In this document: positions 25,201 through 40,200 of the stretch, one piece after another
Position numbering within the stretch: position 1 is the stretch's first letter
Layout of the letters: each line of letters begins with the position of its first letter
Assembly (NCBI RefSeq): GCF_030272615.1
Contig: NC_081415.1
Span: 375,673,392-375,737,391 of the forward strand
Origin: Cryptomeria japonica
Lineage: Eukaryota > Streptophyta > Pinopsida > Cupressales > Cupressaceae
Reading direction: 5' to 3'
DNA length: 64,000 nucleotides
Notes under the pieces: model-generated
Seen by the model: only the letters and a program-made list of their open reading frames with translations
What the model was told of the DNA's origin: nothing
Database searches by the model: none
Made by a program: the position numbers and the translations under genes

Positions 25201-28200
25201 TGCATTGTGCCTTGTGTGTTAGTTTTGAATGGGAGTATAAAATGCCACCTTTGCGAAAATGACTGGCAAGGAACTACTTGTTATGAAGCCTTTTCGGAAT
25301 ACACATGGATATGCATTTCTCTGTTTTGTCTAGGCTATTAAAAACTTCCGTCCATACAAATTATTCTGGCAGTTACGTTTGCCAGAAGCACGGGTGGTTT
25401 ATTGCTCAGCTACAGGAGCTTCAGAGCCACGTAATATGGGGTACATGGTGCGGCTTGGACTTTGGGGAGAAGGAACAAGTTTTCCTGAGTTCCAGTATTT
25501 CTTAGGTTTGTCTATACTTCTTAGTTGTATTTGTGTGTTATCATATTTTTAATCGAAGTTTTCCTTTTTTGTGCTATTACCTATTTTAATATTTTTGCTA
25601 CATTCACATTTAATTTGTTGTTACATGTGTGTTTCCCAAACTGTTAGATTCAATAAACAATCATTTTTTTTTTCTATTAAAATATTCAAAGGAAGAGATT
25701 CCAACCACCAACTTTTGCGCCATTCTTCATAAGAAATTTGTGAAAGCAGATTGAAAAGGGCAAAATTCCAAAGCCATTTATGTAGGTCTACCAAGTAATT
25801 TCCCACCTATACAAAAAAATTCCATGAAGTTCTAAATTTGAAAATCTAAATGTTACAGTATGATAAGAAAGCAGCTATAGTTTGTATAGTACTATTAATC
25901 CCAAGCAACACAACAAAATGCTGGGAATAAGAGAATTAGGTAAACAAAACCTCAGCAAGGAAGACAAACTATACTGAAAGCCAGAAAGACCATCAACACT
26001 TGATCATTATGACATATGTATGATCTGGAAACCATAAATAACAACCTGAATAAAACAAGATTTCCGAGCAGAGAACAAGGTAGACATTAAACGTATTAAG
26101 ATATTATGATCTGGAAACCATTAATAACAAGCTGAATAAAACAAGATTCGTGAGCAGAGAACAAGGTAGACATGAAACATATTAAGATATTACTATTAAT
26201 ATTATAGGAAATCTGAATAGTCAGATTTGTTATGGATGGCTTCTAACAGCACACAAATTCTATATGTATACACTATACAAACTTTACTAAGGAAATCTCT
26301 AAGTAGGTGTTGTGATGGAATCACACATCGCCCCATTACAAATGGGGACCCCCGCTTTTTTTCAGGTTAGGGTTTTGGTCTCTAGTCTCTAAGACTCAGA
26401 AATTAGTCAAGTTCTGTGAAATTTGGAAAAGTCATTAGAGTCAAAAAAATGAAGCAATGGTCGAATGGATGTTTTGACGGTGCGAACAGGCTCAGATCCA
26501 TAAAATTAAAATGAATCTTATCTCCATTTCTGCATTAGAAGATAAGGGTTATCAAGTAGCATTTTCTGAGGGTAGAGTACTTGCATGGCATAAGAAAGCT
26601 AGTTTTAAATCTGCTCGTATCATTGGTAATAGATATGATAGTTTATATAAGCTTTCAGCTTGTCCAGTTCAAGCCCTCATTCATGAGGCTCCTGAGTCTA
26701 GCGAACTATGGCACAAAAGGCTTGGTCATCTACACTTCCAAGCACTTCCTTCACTTGAGAAGATGGTCAAAGCTATGCCTAAACTTAGTCACCTTCATGA
26801 TGATACTTGCAAAGGCTGTGCTTTAGATAAGAATACTAAAAGTACATTTCATAAAAATGAAAGTAGAGCTAAAGACAAGTTAGCACTTGTTCATTCTGAT
26901 TTATGTGGACTTATGTCTATTGCTTCACCTAGTGGATTTTTATGTTGATGTAATCTTCATAGATGATTTCTCTAGAAAGACTTGGATTTACTTTCTAAAA
27001 ACTAAAGAATCTGATGAAGTATTAAGTAGGCTCAAAGAATTTAAGGCTTTAGTTGAAAATCCATCTGGAAAAAGAATTAAAGTGTTAAGATCTGATAATG
27101 GAGGTGGATACACCTTAGGTAGTTTTCATGACTTTTGTGTAGAGACAAGAATTAAGAGGGAGTTCTGTGTTCCCTACAATCCTCAACAAAATGGGGTGGC
27201 TGAAAGGAAGAATAGATCCATTGTTGGAGCAGCTAAAACAATGATTCATGATCAGGATCTGCAAACCTTCTTATGGGTTGAGGCATCTAAGACGACAGTA
27301 TATATTCAGAATAGATGCCCTCATCGAGTGTTGAAGAACATGACTCTTGAAGAAGCCTTCACTGGAGTCAAACTTGACATTAGTCACCTAAGGATTTTTG
27401 GAAGTCCTGTCTATGTTCATGTGCCAAAGGAAAAGAGAACTAAGCTAGAGCCATCCGGGAAAGGTATTCTTGTTGGATACAGTGAGTCTTCCAAAGCATT
27501 CCGAGTCTACATTCTAGGGCAAAGGTATATTGAGGTAAGTAGAGATGTTACTTTTGAGGAAAATATTGCTTTTAAGAAATCTAAAGGTTCCCTTACTAAT
27601 AATGATAAAGAAGTTAATGGTAATCAAGATATAAATGTTGATACTAACCCTGAGATTCAAAGGGAGTCTATTGAGCTTCCTGAACCTATTGAGCATGGTG
27701 ATCCTTTCGAGCCTCTAGATCCAACTGATGGACCCAGAGATATTGCAGTTAGCAAGAAGAGACCACTTTGGGTTAGGAACACATTTCAAGAAGCTGAAAA
27801 GTTTGCAGTTCCCCAAGGAACATTTAGAGAAAGCAGGAAACCTCAAAAGTTCTCCAACTATGTTACAATGATGTGCAACATTATTGAGATCGAACCATCA
27901 AATGTAGAAGAACCATCAAATGTAGATGAATCCCTGCCTAATAACATTATCGGGCTTTTTAATTGTAGTCTCTGTCCTCTCTGCACTTTTCATGGCTATG
28001 GGATCTTGATCTTTCTTTATCTAATTGATTAATTGTATAATATCTAATTATATAATTATAACTAATATTTATTTATATATTATTCAATTAATATTTATCT
28101 ATATTTATATTATATTTATTATTTTTAATATTTATGTATAGTATATATAGTATGGCCAAACTCAACCATATTGAGCCCAAGATAAAATTAATTACTGTAG

Positions 28201-31200
28201 GGGTGAACCCAAACCACAAACCTGTACCCAACCTTGTACACGAACTGGCAACTCAGAGGAAACAAAGAAAGTTAAAATAACTGATTGAAATTTGTGCTGG
28301 TGGTGAAGATGATGTGTAGACCATGGAAAGAAATAAAATAATGAAAGATATATTATTGCACAGAAAGTTTAGAGGCATTTGACAAGAAGGTAAAGTACCA
28401 CCAAGTAATATATCAAATGTATAAGGGTCTCTCAATCATGTGGAAGGGTTGGTTTGTGCCTATATTTTGAAAGATACAAACAAAATTTTTGATTTTTGAA
28501 TGGACATAGATAAGTGGATTCTTTCATAATTAGAGTATTATTTTCTTCATTTTTGCAGTTAACATGAAAATATGCTATAGATTTGATTAATTTCTTACAA
28601 ATAATTAAGGTGACTGCTAAGGCCAACATTCATACTTTTGGCATACTTTTGGTATTAGTTAAGAGTAGCAGTTGAATCTAATTGTGTTTGTCATACAGAT
28701 GGAGTAGAAGAGGGAGGACAATGCTGTAAATGTATTGGAGGCTTCCCACTGACTAGGTTAGCTCATATATGTGTGGCTTCAAATTGTCAATAGTGAACCC
28801 AAGTTAGGCGATGAATATCAAATGCCTGTTCTGAACTCAATCATGTAGTGAATAGCTTTATTAATCTTAGAGAAAGGACAAACCCGATCTTGTTCTCATA
28901 GAGAGTTAGGCAATTGTGCTGTGATAGATATTTGTAGAATTCCAAAGGAGATGTTTCTGTCTTAAATAATATATCAAGGAATTTTGAAAGTATGCATGAA
29001 AAATCAATGAATCATTATATTTTAGATTGTGCATGTTGGGTCTCAATGATAGCCTCTGTCCTTTAAAATGCAATCATGTTCCACTCATTAGGAATTCCAT
29101 TTATTCTAGCTTTAACCTGGGAATTCCATTTATATTTGTTATATGTTTGGATAACTGTATTGGAAAAATATCTCAGGGATGAAATATATATCTTATACAT
29201 GTTTATCACCTAAAATAGGAGTTGAATATGGGTGGGAGTCTTGCACAAGCATTTGCATGTGGGTGTGCATGTGTTTAAGGGGGGAGAGAGAGAGATCAAA
29301 CTAAATCATTTTTGTTCTCAAGTATTACTGCATTTTTGAAAGATGGTTAGTATGAACTATGAAATGATGATCATTGATATAGGTATTGGTATTGCCTTTC
29401 CATCATGTTTTTAAGTTTATATAAGAAGATAATCACATTAGGTACTGAACTGACGTGAGAAAATTATCTTATGTGTCATTTTTGATCATGTACATTGGAT
29501 ATACAGGGGCGCTCGAGAAAAGAGGAGTTGGAGCTCTTGAGCTTGTTGCAATGGATATGAAGGCTAGGTAAGCAATTTTACTAGATTTGCTGTTCTAACT
29601 TCCAAGTGATCAGAAGTAATATTGGTACTCCTATAGGGGCATGTATGTTTGTCGAACACTAAGCTTCCGAGGGGCAGAGTTTGAGGTGGTGGAAATACCT
29701 TTGGACCCCAGCATGATGGTATGTCAATTGCCACAATTACATGATGTTTGCTATGAAAATAATTTTTGTGTGATATTTTTGTGCTATGAGTGGGATTATG
29801 AAATCTTGAATTTATTAAATATTGGAAATGTTATGCTTGTGCATTTAAGAATTGTATTGCAAATAAAGAAATGACATTTTGAGAATTTTGTTTGTATATT
29901 AATGTTATAGTAAGATGTAATGTGCCCCTTCCGGATTTACCATACATTCTGCCTTAGAATCAAAATTGCAACAAGTTAGGGTTAGGGCTACCTTTTTATC
30001 CAGTAACATATCTCCTTAAAACATTATGGACCTGGATTTAGATCCTGCATATATATATATATTTCCAACTATTAGGGTTAGATAATAATACATAATAATC
30101 TTAAAATTTTTAAATCAATACATATAATATCTATAGTACTTCTTAGTTCTTACTATTCAAACACTTTAGGGTTTGAGGGAAGAAGCATGGTAGGTTTGCC
30201 CCGAAGCCATCCCGCAGTAAGCCCAAGAGCAGATACTCACCCTCCTGGCCCCAGTGGTAGGTAACATGGATATCCACTCGTGGTGGACTACCTAGTTTGG
30301 TGCTTGTACCTAGTTGCCCTATTCATGCTTCATCCCCTAAGGTCAATAGCCATCATTGTGGAGTCAGAAAGGAGATTGTAATGGGGGCTTCTTGATTGTT
30401 CTACCTAAGCCCAAGAGCGGATCTTTGCCCTCTTGGCCCCAGTGGCAGGCAACATGGACATCCACTCGGGGTGGCCTACTTAGATGGCGATCTCATATTT
30501 ATGCCTTGCACCTCCTTCGTTCCCTACATGATGGGGGTTTACAACAGATTCATTAACAAACATTTTTTTTATATCCAATCATATGTGTGTGTGTGTGAGA
30601 TGAATGATGACAACTAATGCATAAGCTAAATATATACCATGAGCAATTATTCAGATTATTAGATGCTGGTTATAACAGGTCTGAATCGGATTAATGAGAA
30701 TCTGATCTTGAATATATATTTGCTGTTTACATGTTTTCTGATTCTGTTTATTGTCTCTAATGACCCCTATCATATAAACAGAGGATTGTCATGCCTGCAA
30801 TTCATATTGATTTCATCATACCTGATTATGCAGAAACAACATATTATCCTCACGGTGGAAGGAGGATCAGCAAATCAATGGTTATATTATTCATTAAGCA
30901 AATTTGAACAGCAAATAACTAGTTAAGAGGTGATCACTAAAGGATTAATTAATCTCTATCACAGGCTGCGATTAAGACAAGGATGTGTCCATTCCCAAGC
31001 AAGGGTTGCTTCCATTCGTCCTTACAAGATATTTAAGAGGATATATATCCTTTCCAAAAGGAGGATCAAATCAGTCATTTCTTTTATTTATCCATACTTG
31101 GATTGCTCTTTAGAGCAGTTGCCTTATTGGCATATAAGTAAAGCTTGCAATCAGGAACATCAATTACATTGTATACTTTTAAAGTCTGAATCAGAAATAG

Positions 31201-34200
31201 CAATTACATTATCACCATAAGCGATATTAGGAAGACCATTGCATACCTCTAGAGTTTAATCAGAAATAGCAACTTAGCTTCATTGCTATAAGCAATATTG
31301 GTAACACTTAGAGCGTATTAATATTATCATATCAGGAACAGCAAGTGAACTCCACCACTGTAGATCGGAGTATAGAAGAGATCATTCTTGCATAAATCTC
31401 ATAGACACATCAGAGACAGCAGAGATACTCTATCTTATTTTATACAAATTGCAAAGATATTCATTGATAAGTGGCATACCATATGGTGATTAAGATAAGT
31501 GATTATAGAGTAGATCATAATATATACTATACAAAGTGGTATTAATTATCATTAGTTTTAAGATTTATAAAGATTTTGTGTTTGATTAGAAAGGAGTCTC
31601 TTGCAATTGATTTTTGTGAGTTGATGGTTCTTTATTTCATAGAATCTACACAAGGGGACATTACATTCTCTTTTGCTGATTGCTGTGATTGTTTGTGAAG
31701 TCGATGATCTGATCTGAATTCCTTGATCTTATTTGATTTCACTTGATGATTGATGTATCGTTGTTGAATGATTACTATTTGTATGAATGATTGATTGAAT
31801 TACTTTGATTGTATGACTTGAAGTATTGGCGAGTGATGATTAAGTGATGGTTGATTAGGTGATTGAAGAGTGAGATGTAATGAATGCTGGATTCATATAT
31901 TGGTGAATGATGATTGAAGGAATGCTGATTTGATAATATGATTTGCTGATTGATTGTTTGCTTGATTTGATAATTGATGATATCCTTTGTGGATCCATGA
32001 GTGATGATTGTGTGAGTGATCCTTGAATGCTTGAAATGATCTCTCCTTTATTGGTGGAAGAGCCACCACCTTTCATAGGAAGTGGAGCACCACTTTTCAT
32101 AACAATTGAGTCACCACTTTTCATTGCTGTGTTTGAGAATAATATATTATTCTCCAAATTGATCTCCCGTCCATCTCTTCCTCAAATGAACCTTCTTCCC
32201 TTTATATCTTGCCATGTGAGGGAGAGGTCACATGTCTTCATCAAGCCTGCCCTTTGGCAAGAGACACAACTTTTTCACAATTTCCACCCTTTGAAATAGT
32301 ACTGTTGATGTGTTTTTCATGCACATGCGAACACAAAATAAAATACCCAAAAGTATCTTATCCTCTCTTGAACAAAGTTGCTCAAATGCTGAAGTTTAGC
32401 TTAAGGATCACTTGAGAAATCTCCAAGGTTCTTGTATGTCGGGTCACGACGTGTGGATAAGCTCGTTGGTTTGATGGGATTATGCTAGAATCACAAGAGG
32501 ACTTACGTTGAATTGTTGAATGTTTGAATCGCTGGAACTACTTGTTGGGAGAATAAAGAAAGAGCAAAAGGCATGGGGTTTAGAGAGTCTATTCTAATTC
32601 TAAGAATGTAAGAGAAGAGTGAATGATTTGATAGAATCCTATTGGGCAAGGTCTCACCTTCAAATTGAAGGGTCTAACACAAGTTCGGTGCAATCTTCTA
32701 AGGGATAATTCAAAGATATTCAAATCATTACCATCAAACATTAATTACCATTCAAGTTAATGCATAAACAATGGATGTATAACAATTCAAAGTTAAGCTC
32801 ATATCATTCTAGTTGATCACGCAAAGCACACTTACAATCAGCAAGAGGCTAGTGGTATAGATTAAACGGATTCCACACAAATGCATTCAACGCTTTCTTC
32901 CATTCAATCCAATCAACATGAAAGCAAATGAATTGAGAAGTAGGGACCATGCAACTTGTTGAATAACACATTAATTCATTATAACTTTAATGAAATCATA
33001 TGCTCTTTACAACAAGATTTTGGCAACAATCCTTGCCTTCTCCTAATCTAACTTCTATTCTAATTGCTATTCACTATTCTATTCTATTCTATTACTATTC
33101 TCTCTTACTATTATTCACCATTACAAATGAAGAGCTTGAGCCTTTTATAATGCTCTCAATACAATTCAATGGCTTTAAGGGCTTCAATCTGCTATCTTCA
33201 ACCTTGCCAATCATGGCAAATTGGGATTGCAGCAGTTAGACAATTTTATTTAGCTTTCAAGCCCTTGGATATGTGAATTCATATTACTTTCTTCTTGACA
33301 GGGTAGAGTTTACACAAGTTCACTTTACACTTGGAAGATCATCAAGAAGTCAGTGAAAAGAATTTTCTTGGAAGATGATAGGATATCATCGCTTTATCTT
33401 TAGCAAACCTTCAATTAGTTATGCATGATGATCTTGAATGAGTCTTGGGTATGTATCTTCTTGCAGATTTGAAAGATTTCTGAGGAGTCGGTGTGTAGAT
33501 TTGGATAATCTTTCTCTCCCAAGGTGAATTCAAAGATTATCAATGCCGAATTCTCAATTTTATCAGCAACTCCATTATTTTATCAGCAAACCTTGTTAAT
33601 GGCGAACTTTGAACTTCTTTGATTGCTCCTTTTCAAACCCCCTTGGACCTGCTTTACTTCTTTCTATGGCAAATTTTGGGGAGTATCAAGGTTGAATTTA
33701 CACCTTCAAACTGTTGTCAATGGCGAATTTGAGGAGACTATCAAATTTTTTTCCTTTAAATCCTTGAATCTATTTCTTTTTTCATCTCCATGGCAAACTC
33801 TTCTGAAAATCTGATAATCTAATCAAATTTTGGAACTGCTTACTAGACGAATTCAAGGAAGAATTCAAATTTATCTCCCCAACACCTTTGAATTTGTTTT
33901 ACTTCTGTAATTGCAAACTGATAAGATGGCATGAATCTGATAATCTTTTATGCCTGAAAGCTGCTTACTTTGATCTCCCTTAGCAATTTTGAGAGAAGTT
34001 CAAACTTGATTGGCAAAAAGAGGTGATAATGGGACAAAACTTTCTTTTATAACCTCCTAAGTGGCTTCTAGAAGCTTTATTCCTCCTTCTAGAAGTTCGA
34101 ACTCTATTACTTGCCACACAAGAAAGTGGTTTTAATCAAACTCTTCATTGCTTATTCTAGAAGGGAATTTTGCAAATTTAGAAAGTTTTAATGTTTTATT

Positions 34201-37200
34201 CATCCTCAAAGAAGTTCGAATTTCTCCTTAGAAGCTTCCATCATATTTTAGAAAGTTTTATTTGTTTTAAATCTCCTTCTAGAAGTTCGAATTTGAGGAA
34301 GACATGTCGCATGTTTTATAGCTTTAGTTGCCGAGTCATCATCTTTGCCACCTTGAATCCTTTTGGTATGCCATGTCATCTTTCATTGCCTTGTCATCTT
34401 CAATTTCGGCTAAGTGGGCCCTACATTCTTTCTCAAGCTTTGGCAAACTTTACACATTTTTCTTATGTCATGGTCAAACTTGCCTAGGCGTACTTTGAAT
34501 TTTTCTTTCCACACTTCCTAAGGCGGACTTGGATGAGTCTAGGACATGTCTTCTTGAGCGAACTTTATACTCCTTGTGCTATCTTTCATTAAGGCGGATT
34601 GTTAACCCTTGGACAAGGTAGACTTTGGAGAGTGTTGGACATGTTGAAGGTTGCATATACTTAGCCATTTTCACGCCTTGGCTTCTTATTTGCTTAACTT
34701 TGAGAAGGAGTTTGTTAACTGTCGCCATGAGTTAGTTGACCCTCGGTAGGAGTTTGCCATCTGTCGGACAATTTCAGCTTGGCTATGAGGTACACCTGGA
34801 AAATTTGTCAGACAATTTTGTGTACGAATAAGCTTAACCTAGGTAGGAGTTTGAATAACTCTTGCCATGGATTAGTTAACCCCTGGTAGGAGTTTAACAT
34901 TTGTCGGACAATTTTATTTGGACAATTCTCCTATGCCTTGGCAGACATTGATTCTGCTAAAACATCTTCCATGCTTGACATTCTTGGATGATTTTGGCTG
35001 ATCATCTGCCATTCCTTTTGCTAAACTTTGAGCCTTGTTGAACTTGTCTGCCATTTTTATTTCTTCCACATGGGCGAAATTCTCAATGTGCCATTTCACT
35101 TGCCTTCCTTTTGACTTGGTCTACAATGTTCATGCCATGTTCATACCTTGGTGGTTCATCTGAACAAAAACCCTAATCTGGATTTCCATTTTGCTATTTG
35201 CACTTGGAGACCTTATTTTCGAAATCTGAGAACATGGGTACTGATAAAATTGCTGATTTTCTAGAACAAAAACCCTAATTAGGGTTTGCATTATGCTTTT
35301 CACCCTTAGAGACATAATTTTCAAAATTTGAGAACATGGGTAGGAATAATTTGGCATGAGGATTGAAACCCTGATCTCGGAAAAAGAAAAAAAATTCAAA
35401 CCCTTGCTTTTTACACTTAGAAGCAAATTTTTTTGAATTTGAAGACATGGGCAGGATCAAAACGACGACCTCAAGAACAAAACTCTAATCTCAAAAAAAA
35501 GCAAAATTTTCGAAGCCCTGCTTTTTATATCTAGAGGCGAGATTTTCAAATTTCGACAAAATGGGGTAGTAATAAAATAGCTCAAAGAACAAAATCCAGA
35601 TGTCACTTTCAAAAAAGCAGAAAAAACAAAAATTTCTAAAAATAGCAAGTTGTCAGAAATGACTCAAAGCGATTGCGATCCTCGTCCTTCGGGCCTTCTG
35701 AACACTTTGACAACACTCAAATGCAATTTCGAGCAAGATTTTTCAATTTGGCTCGGGATGACTTCAAAATTCTAAATCTTATTTATCTAAAAATGAAGGG
35801 TTATGAAAATATAGAGCTAGGACAAAACCTAAAAAAAGCGAAAACAAGGGGGTCCCCATCTGTGATGGGGCGATGTGTGAGTTAGGTTACAACAAGGACC
35901 TGATTGCAAGTTGAGTCTAGCCAAGCCGCCAAAGTGTAAACTCAAATTTGCAAGTGTAGCTTGAAATGGTAAAAAGACTTTGGAATCGAAATAAATGATA
36001 AGCGGATTAAGAAGACTTCAAAGTTTCAAACACATATCATCCGCTTGACTTGGCAAAACACGGTTTTAGGGAAGATTAATATGAAAAAACCAAGGCGTGA
36101 CTTAAAGAATGCAAAGGGCGATATGATATGAGATGGACATTCAAGCTCGACTTTGCAAGACACAAGCTTTCAAACAATACATCCATATATGGAAAACCAA
36201 AAGAATGAACTTCTATTCAAAACATCCACAAATGCATGAACAAAAATGATAAAAAGGAAGAAGTACTCGTCAAAGGAAACCCTTGAGAGAGAGAGCAAAA
36301 CGCCAAAGTGATCTTGAATGAGATTTCAAAAAACCTCTCAAGGAACTTAATAAGCGATCCAAAAGATGGACACTCCTTGAAATCAAAGACTAAAACATAA
36401 ATGAATCCCATTGGAAAACGAGGAGAAAGAAAGAAGAAATCGTGTTGTTTGAGGCTCAATACAAGTTCAAAGAAGAACAATGATGCTTGAACGCCAATAA
36501 GACTTGAAGTCGGGTCGCTTTTTCCCAATTACAAGTGTTTTAAAGACTTGAGGTCGGGTTATTTTTGCCCAATGACAAGTGTTTAAAACTCATGCTTTTG
36601 ACTTTATGATATAACGTGTAGTCGGGGATTACAAACTCAACTACAAGTGACTTATGATCAAAAGACAAGGGCTTTATGTGTAATCGGGTCGTAGAGACCC
36701 GAATGCACATGTCAAAACAACTAAAGATCCTATCCTACTTGTAATCAGGTCCTAGAGACCTGACTACAAGTGGACTTGTTTCACTTGCAATGTGGTTAAA
36801 AATTTCCCCAACTTGCAGTATAGTCTCTGAAACCTGATTTTGCACTAAAAGTGCAAAAGAGAAGACTAAAAACAATTGAAACTTAACCAAAGAAGATTGA
36901 AAAGAGGCACAAACCCAAAATAAAGAAGATTTGCAACAAATTGCAACCTTGGGAAGTGTGCCAAAAGACTCAAAGGATGAATTTTAACAAAAATTCAAAG
37001 GGGTTGCTCTCAATTTTTGATTTACAAAAATGAGGACAACAGGTGTAATGCATATCTTGGGTTTGACACAAAATCTAATCTCTATAAGTAAATTGAGTGA
37101 TGTGGGTGTGCAAGTTGTTTTCTTGCAAGGTGGATGCAAAATGATTGGAGGTTCTATGGTACTTGCTAAGGGTGTTTGGATAGGCACCTTGAGCTGGATG

Positions 37201-40200
37201 CATGCACTGTATAGTGCAATAGTGCTTCTATGGAGTCCAAGAAGAGGGCTCTAGATTCTTCATCCTCATTGTTAGATCGAGTTGTGAAGAGGATTATTGC
37301 TTCTACATGTGATGGACGTTCTTTCTGGGTGCCTAAGGCTGTCAATGCTTTGGAGACGGAACTTCCAGCTGAGAAGATAATGTTATGGCACCAAAGACTT
37401 GGCCACATTGGTGAGAGGGGTCTCAAAACATTGAAAAATAAATGCCTTGTACAAGGGCTTGATAATTGTAATCTTGTGTTCGATTTTTGCTAACACTACA
37501 TCTATGGTAAACAAAATCTTCTTCAATTTTACTTTAATTCTCACAAATCTTCTGGGTTGTTGGACTTGATACATTCTAATGTTTTTGGTCTTGTTAATGT
37601 TCCTTTGATTCCGAAATTTGTGTATTTTGTTTCATTCATTGACGAGTACAGTAGAAGGGTCTTGTTAATGTTCCTTTGATTCCGAAATCTGTGTATTTTG
37701 TTTCATTCATTGACGAGTACAGTAGAAGGACATTTGTTTATTTTCTCAGAAGTAAATTTAAAGTCTTTAGTTGGTTTAAGGAGTTTAAGGCTCTTGTTGA
37801 GAATCTAACTAGTAGAAAGATTAAGTGTTTGAGGACTGACAATGGTGGTGAGTTTTGCTTGACAGATTTCGACATGTAAGGATCATGTGATTGAGAGGCA
37901 TAAGACAATTCCATACACCCCTTAGCAGAATGGAGTTGCAGGGAGGATGAAGAAGATGTTGATGGAGAGGGCTAGGAGTATGCTTAGTGGTGTTGGCCTC
38001 AAACAAAAGTTTTGGGCTGAAGTAGTAGTCAGTGCCTGCTATTTGGTAAACAGATCTCCTACATTAGCACTTGTTAATAAGACACCTATGGAGGTGTGGT
38101 CAAGATAGAAGCCCTCGATTAGACATCTCAGAGTTTGTGGTTGTGAAGCTTATGCTCATGTTCCAAGTGAAAAGAGGTCTAAGTTGGAGAACAAGGCAAT
38201 GAAGTGTATCTTTATCAACTATGGCGTCGGTGTAAAAGGGTACAAGCTTTGGAATCCAGTGACATAGAAGGTTATCTATAGTAGAAATGTTTTTTCTTGA
38301 GAGACGAAACCTTCCACTATTGAGGTACAACTAGAGAAAGAGGAGAAACAAAATAAGGAGGTAGTTCAGATTCTTTCTACTCTTGAGAAAGAAGTACTAC
38401 GAGCTCCTGGTGGACTTGATGATGAGGAGAGCTCTAGTAGCTCTAATAGTTTAGAAGAAGATGAAGAACCTCAACCTCAACCTTTGAGGAGGTCTACTTG
38501 TGATAGGCGGCAACCTGCTAGATATGGGAATTCACTAGAAAGATTCCTAGATGGAAGCCATGAATGATGAGATGGCATCTTTGTAGAACAACAATACTTG
38601 GGATTTGGTACTTTTGCCTGAGGGACGTAAGCCTATGGGATGCAAATGGGTGTTCAAGAAAAAGTTGGGTCCTGATGGTGGTGTTGAGAAGCATAAAGCA
38701 TGATTGGTTGTGAAGGGGTATTCCCAAGTTGAGGGAATAGATTATGGTGAGATTTTCTTTCCTGTTGCAAAGATGACATCCATTCGGTTCTTGTTATCTC
38801 TTGCTACAATTCATGATTGGGAAATTGAGCAAATGGATGTGAAGACAACATTCCTTCATGGTGATTTGGAGGAAGAGATGTATATGTAATAGCCAAAGCA
38901 TTTCGTAGTGAAAGGTAAAGAAAATTTGGTTTGCAAGTTGAAAAAAACTTTGTATGGTTTGAAACAATCTCCTAGGATGTGGTACCAAAAGTTTGATACC
39001 TATGTGTTGTGTTTGGGATTTTAGAGGTCTAAATGTGATCATTGTGTTTGGTTCAAAACCGATAATGGTCGTATTCTCATTATTGCTATATATGTGGATG
39101 ATATGTTACTGTTTGGGAATGGATATTGGATTTTTGACTTGAACTCTCAGTTGTCCGCACGATTTGAGATGAAAGATTTAGGTGCAATCAGGTACATTCT
39201 GGGGATGGAGATCAGAAGAGACAAATCTAACAAAAAGCTTTGGTTAAGCTAGAGTAAGTATGTGAATTTAGTAAGTATTGGAGAGATTCAACTTGACAAC
39301 TTGTAGATTCATGATAGTTCCTGTTACATTGGGAACAAAATTATCTGTGGAGGATTGTCCAAAATCTCCTTCTGAGGTGGAGGACATGGCTAGTGTACCA
39401 TATGCGAGTGTAGTTAGTAGTCTCATGTATGCTATGGTCTATACAAGACCATACATTGCCCAAGTAGTGGGAGTCCTAAGTCAATATATGGCTAATCTTG
39501 GATAGGTGCATTGCGATGTAGTGAAGAGAGTATTTAGATATTTCAGGGATAGTTCTGAGTATTCCTTAAGCTATTATGGTTATCCTACTCGACCTCAACA
39601 TTCTATAAGTATTCTTGGATATGTGGATTCAGATTGGGTAGGTGATATTGACAGTAGAAGATCCGCTAGTGGTTATGTCTTTACTATGAATGGTGATGTT
39701 ATTAGTTGGATGAGTAAGCTACAAACTGTAGTCGCTTTGTCCACGATGGAAGCAAAGTATATGGCAGTTACTCATGTTTGGAAGGAAGCCATTTGGCTTA
39801 GACGGTTGTGTTAAGATATTGGGGATGATGCAAGATTTAGTACTATTTGTTGTGACAGTTAGAGTGCTATTTGCTTAGCAATGAATCTCACTTTCCATGC
39901 TAGAACGAAGTACATTGATGTTCAGTTTCATTTTGTTTGAGATATGGTAGAGGATGGGAAGGTAAAATTGGAGATTGTTGACACTTTGATGAATGTTGTA
40001 GGTGCATTGACGAAACTGGTGAGCACAAAGAAGTTCAAATGGTGTTCTTGTCCTATGGGTCTCACAACCACCTGCAGTTGATCTATGGGCTATTTGAAAG
40101 GTCTTCGACAAGTGGGAGAGTGTTGCGATTAAGGTGTCTCAACCTTTGGAAATGCTAACATTATTTTTGCATTTATTTATTTATTATTTGCCTACAAATA

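Larger units (their letters stand above)
32303..35894 (-). mobile_element. Family A solo LTR, 3.6 kb, minus orientation (copy A-a)
   Basis: On the + strand it runs from TGTTGATGTGTTTTT to GGTTACAACA; read on the minus strand it starts TGTTGTAACC...CACACATCGCCCC and ends ACACATCAACA, as copy A-c does. Flanks agtac (32298-32302) and aggac (35895-35899) match at 4 of 5. Its 3592 bp contain no coding domain. The downstream part matches other copies (tttaggaagct, caatcttctaag); the U3 part is filled with short internal arrays such as mggcgaa-ttt blocks (about 33590-33990), ttctagaag blocks (34066-34284) and gtaggagttt-cggacaatttt blocks (34750-34920). No internal region or second LTR is adjacent. 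Confidence 0.78.

Noticed and set aside
30356-30617. Overlapping + strand frames of 66 and 73 codons that look gene-like
   Set aside because: They lie in the repeated unit of LTR B3, whose reverse complement occurs in LTR B1; no domain and no conservation of a frame between units.
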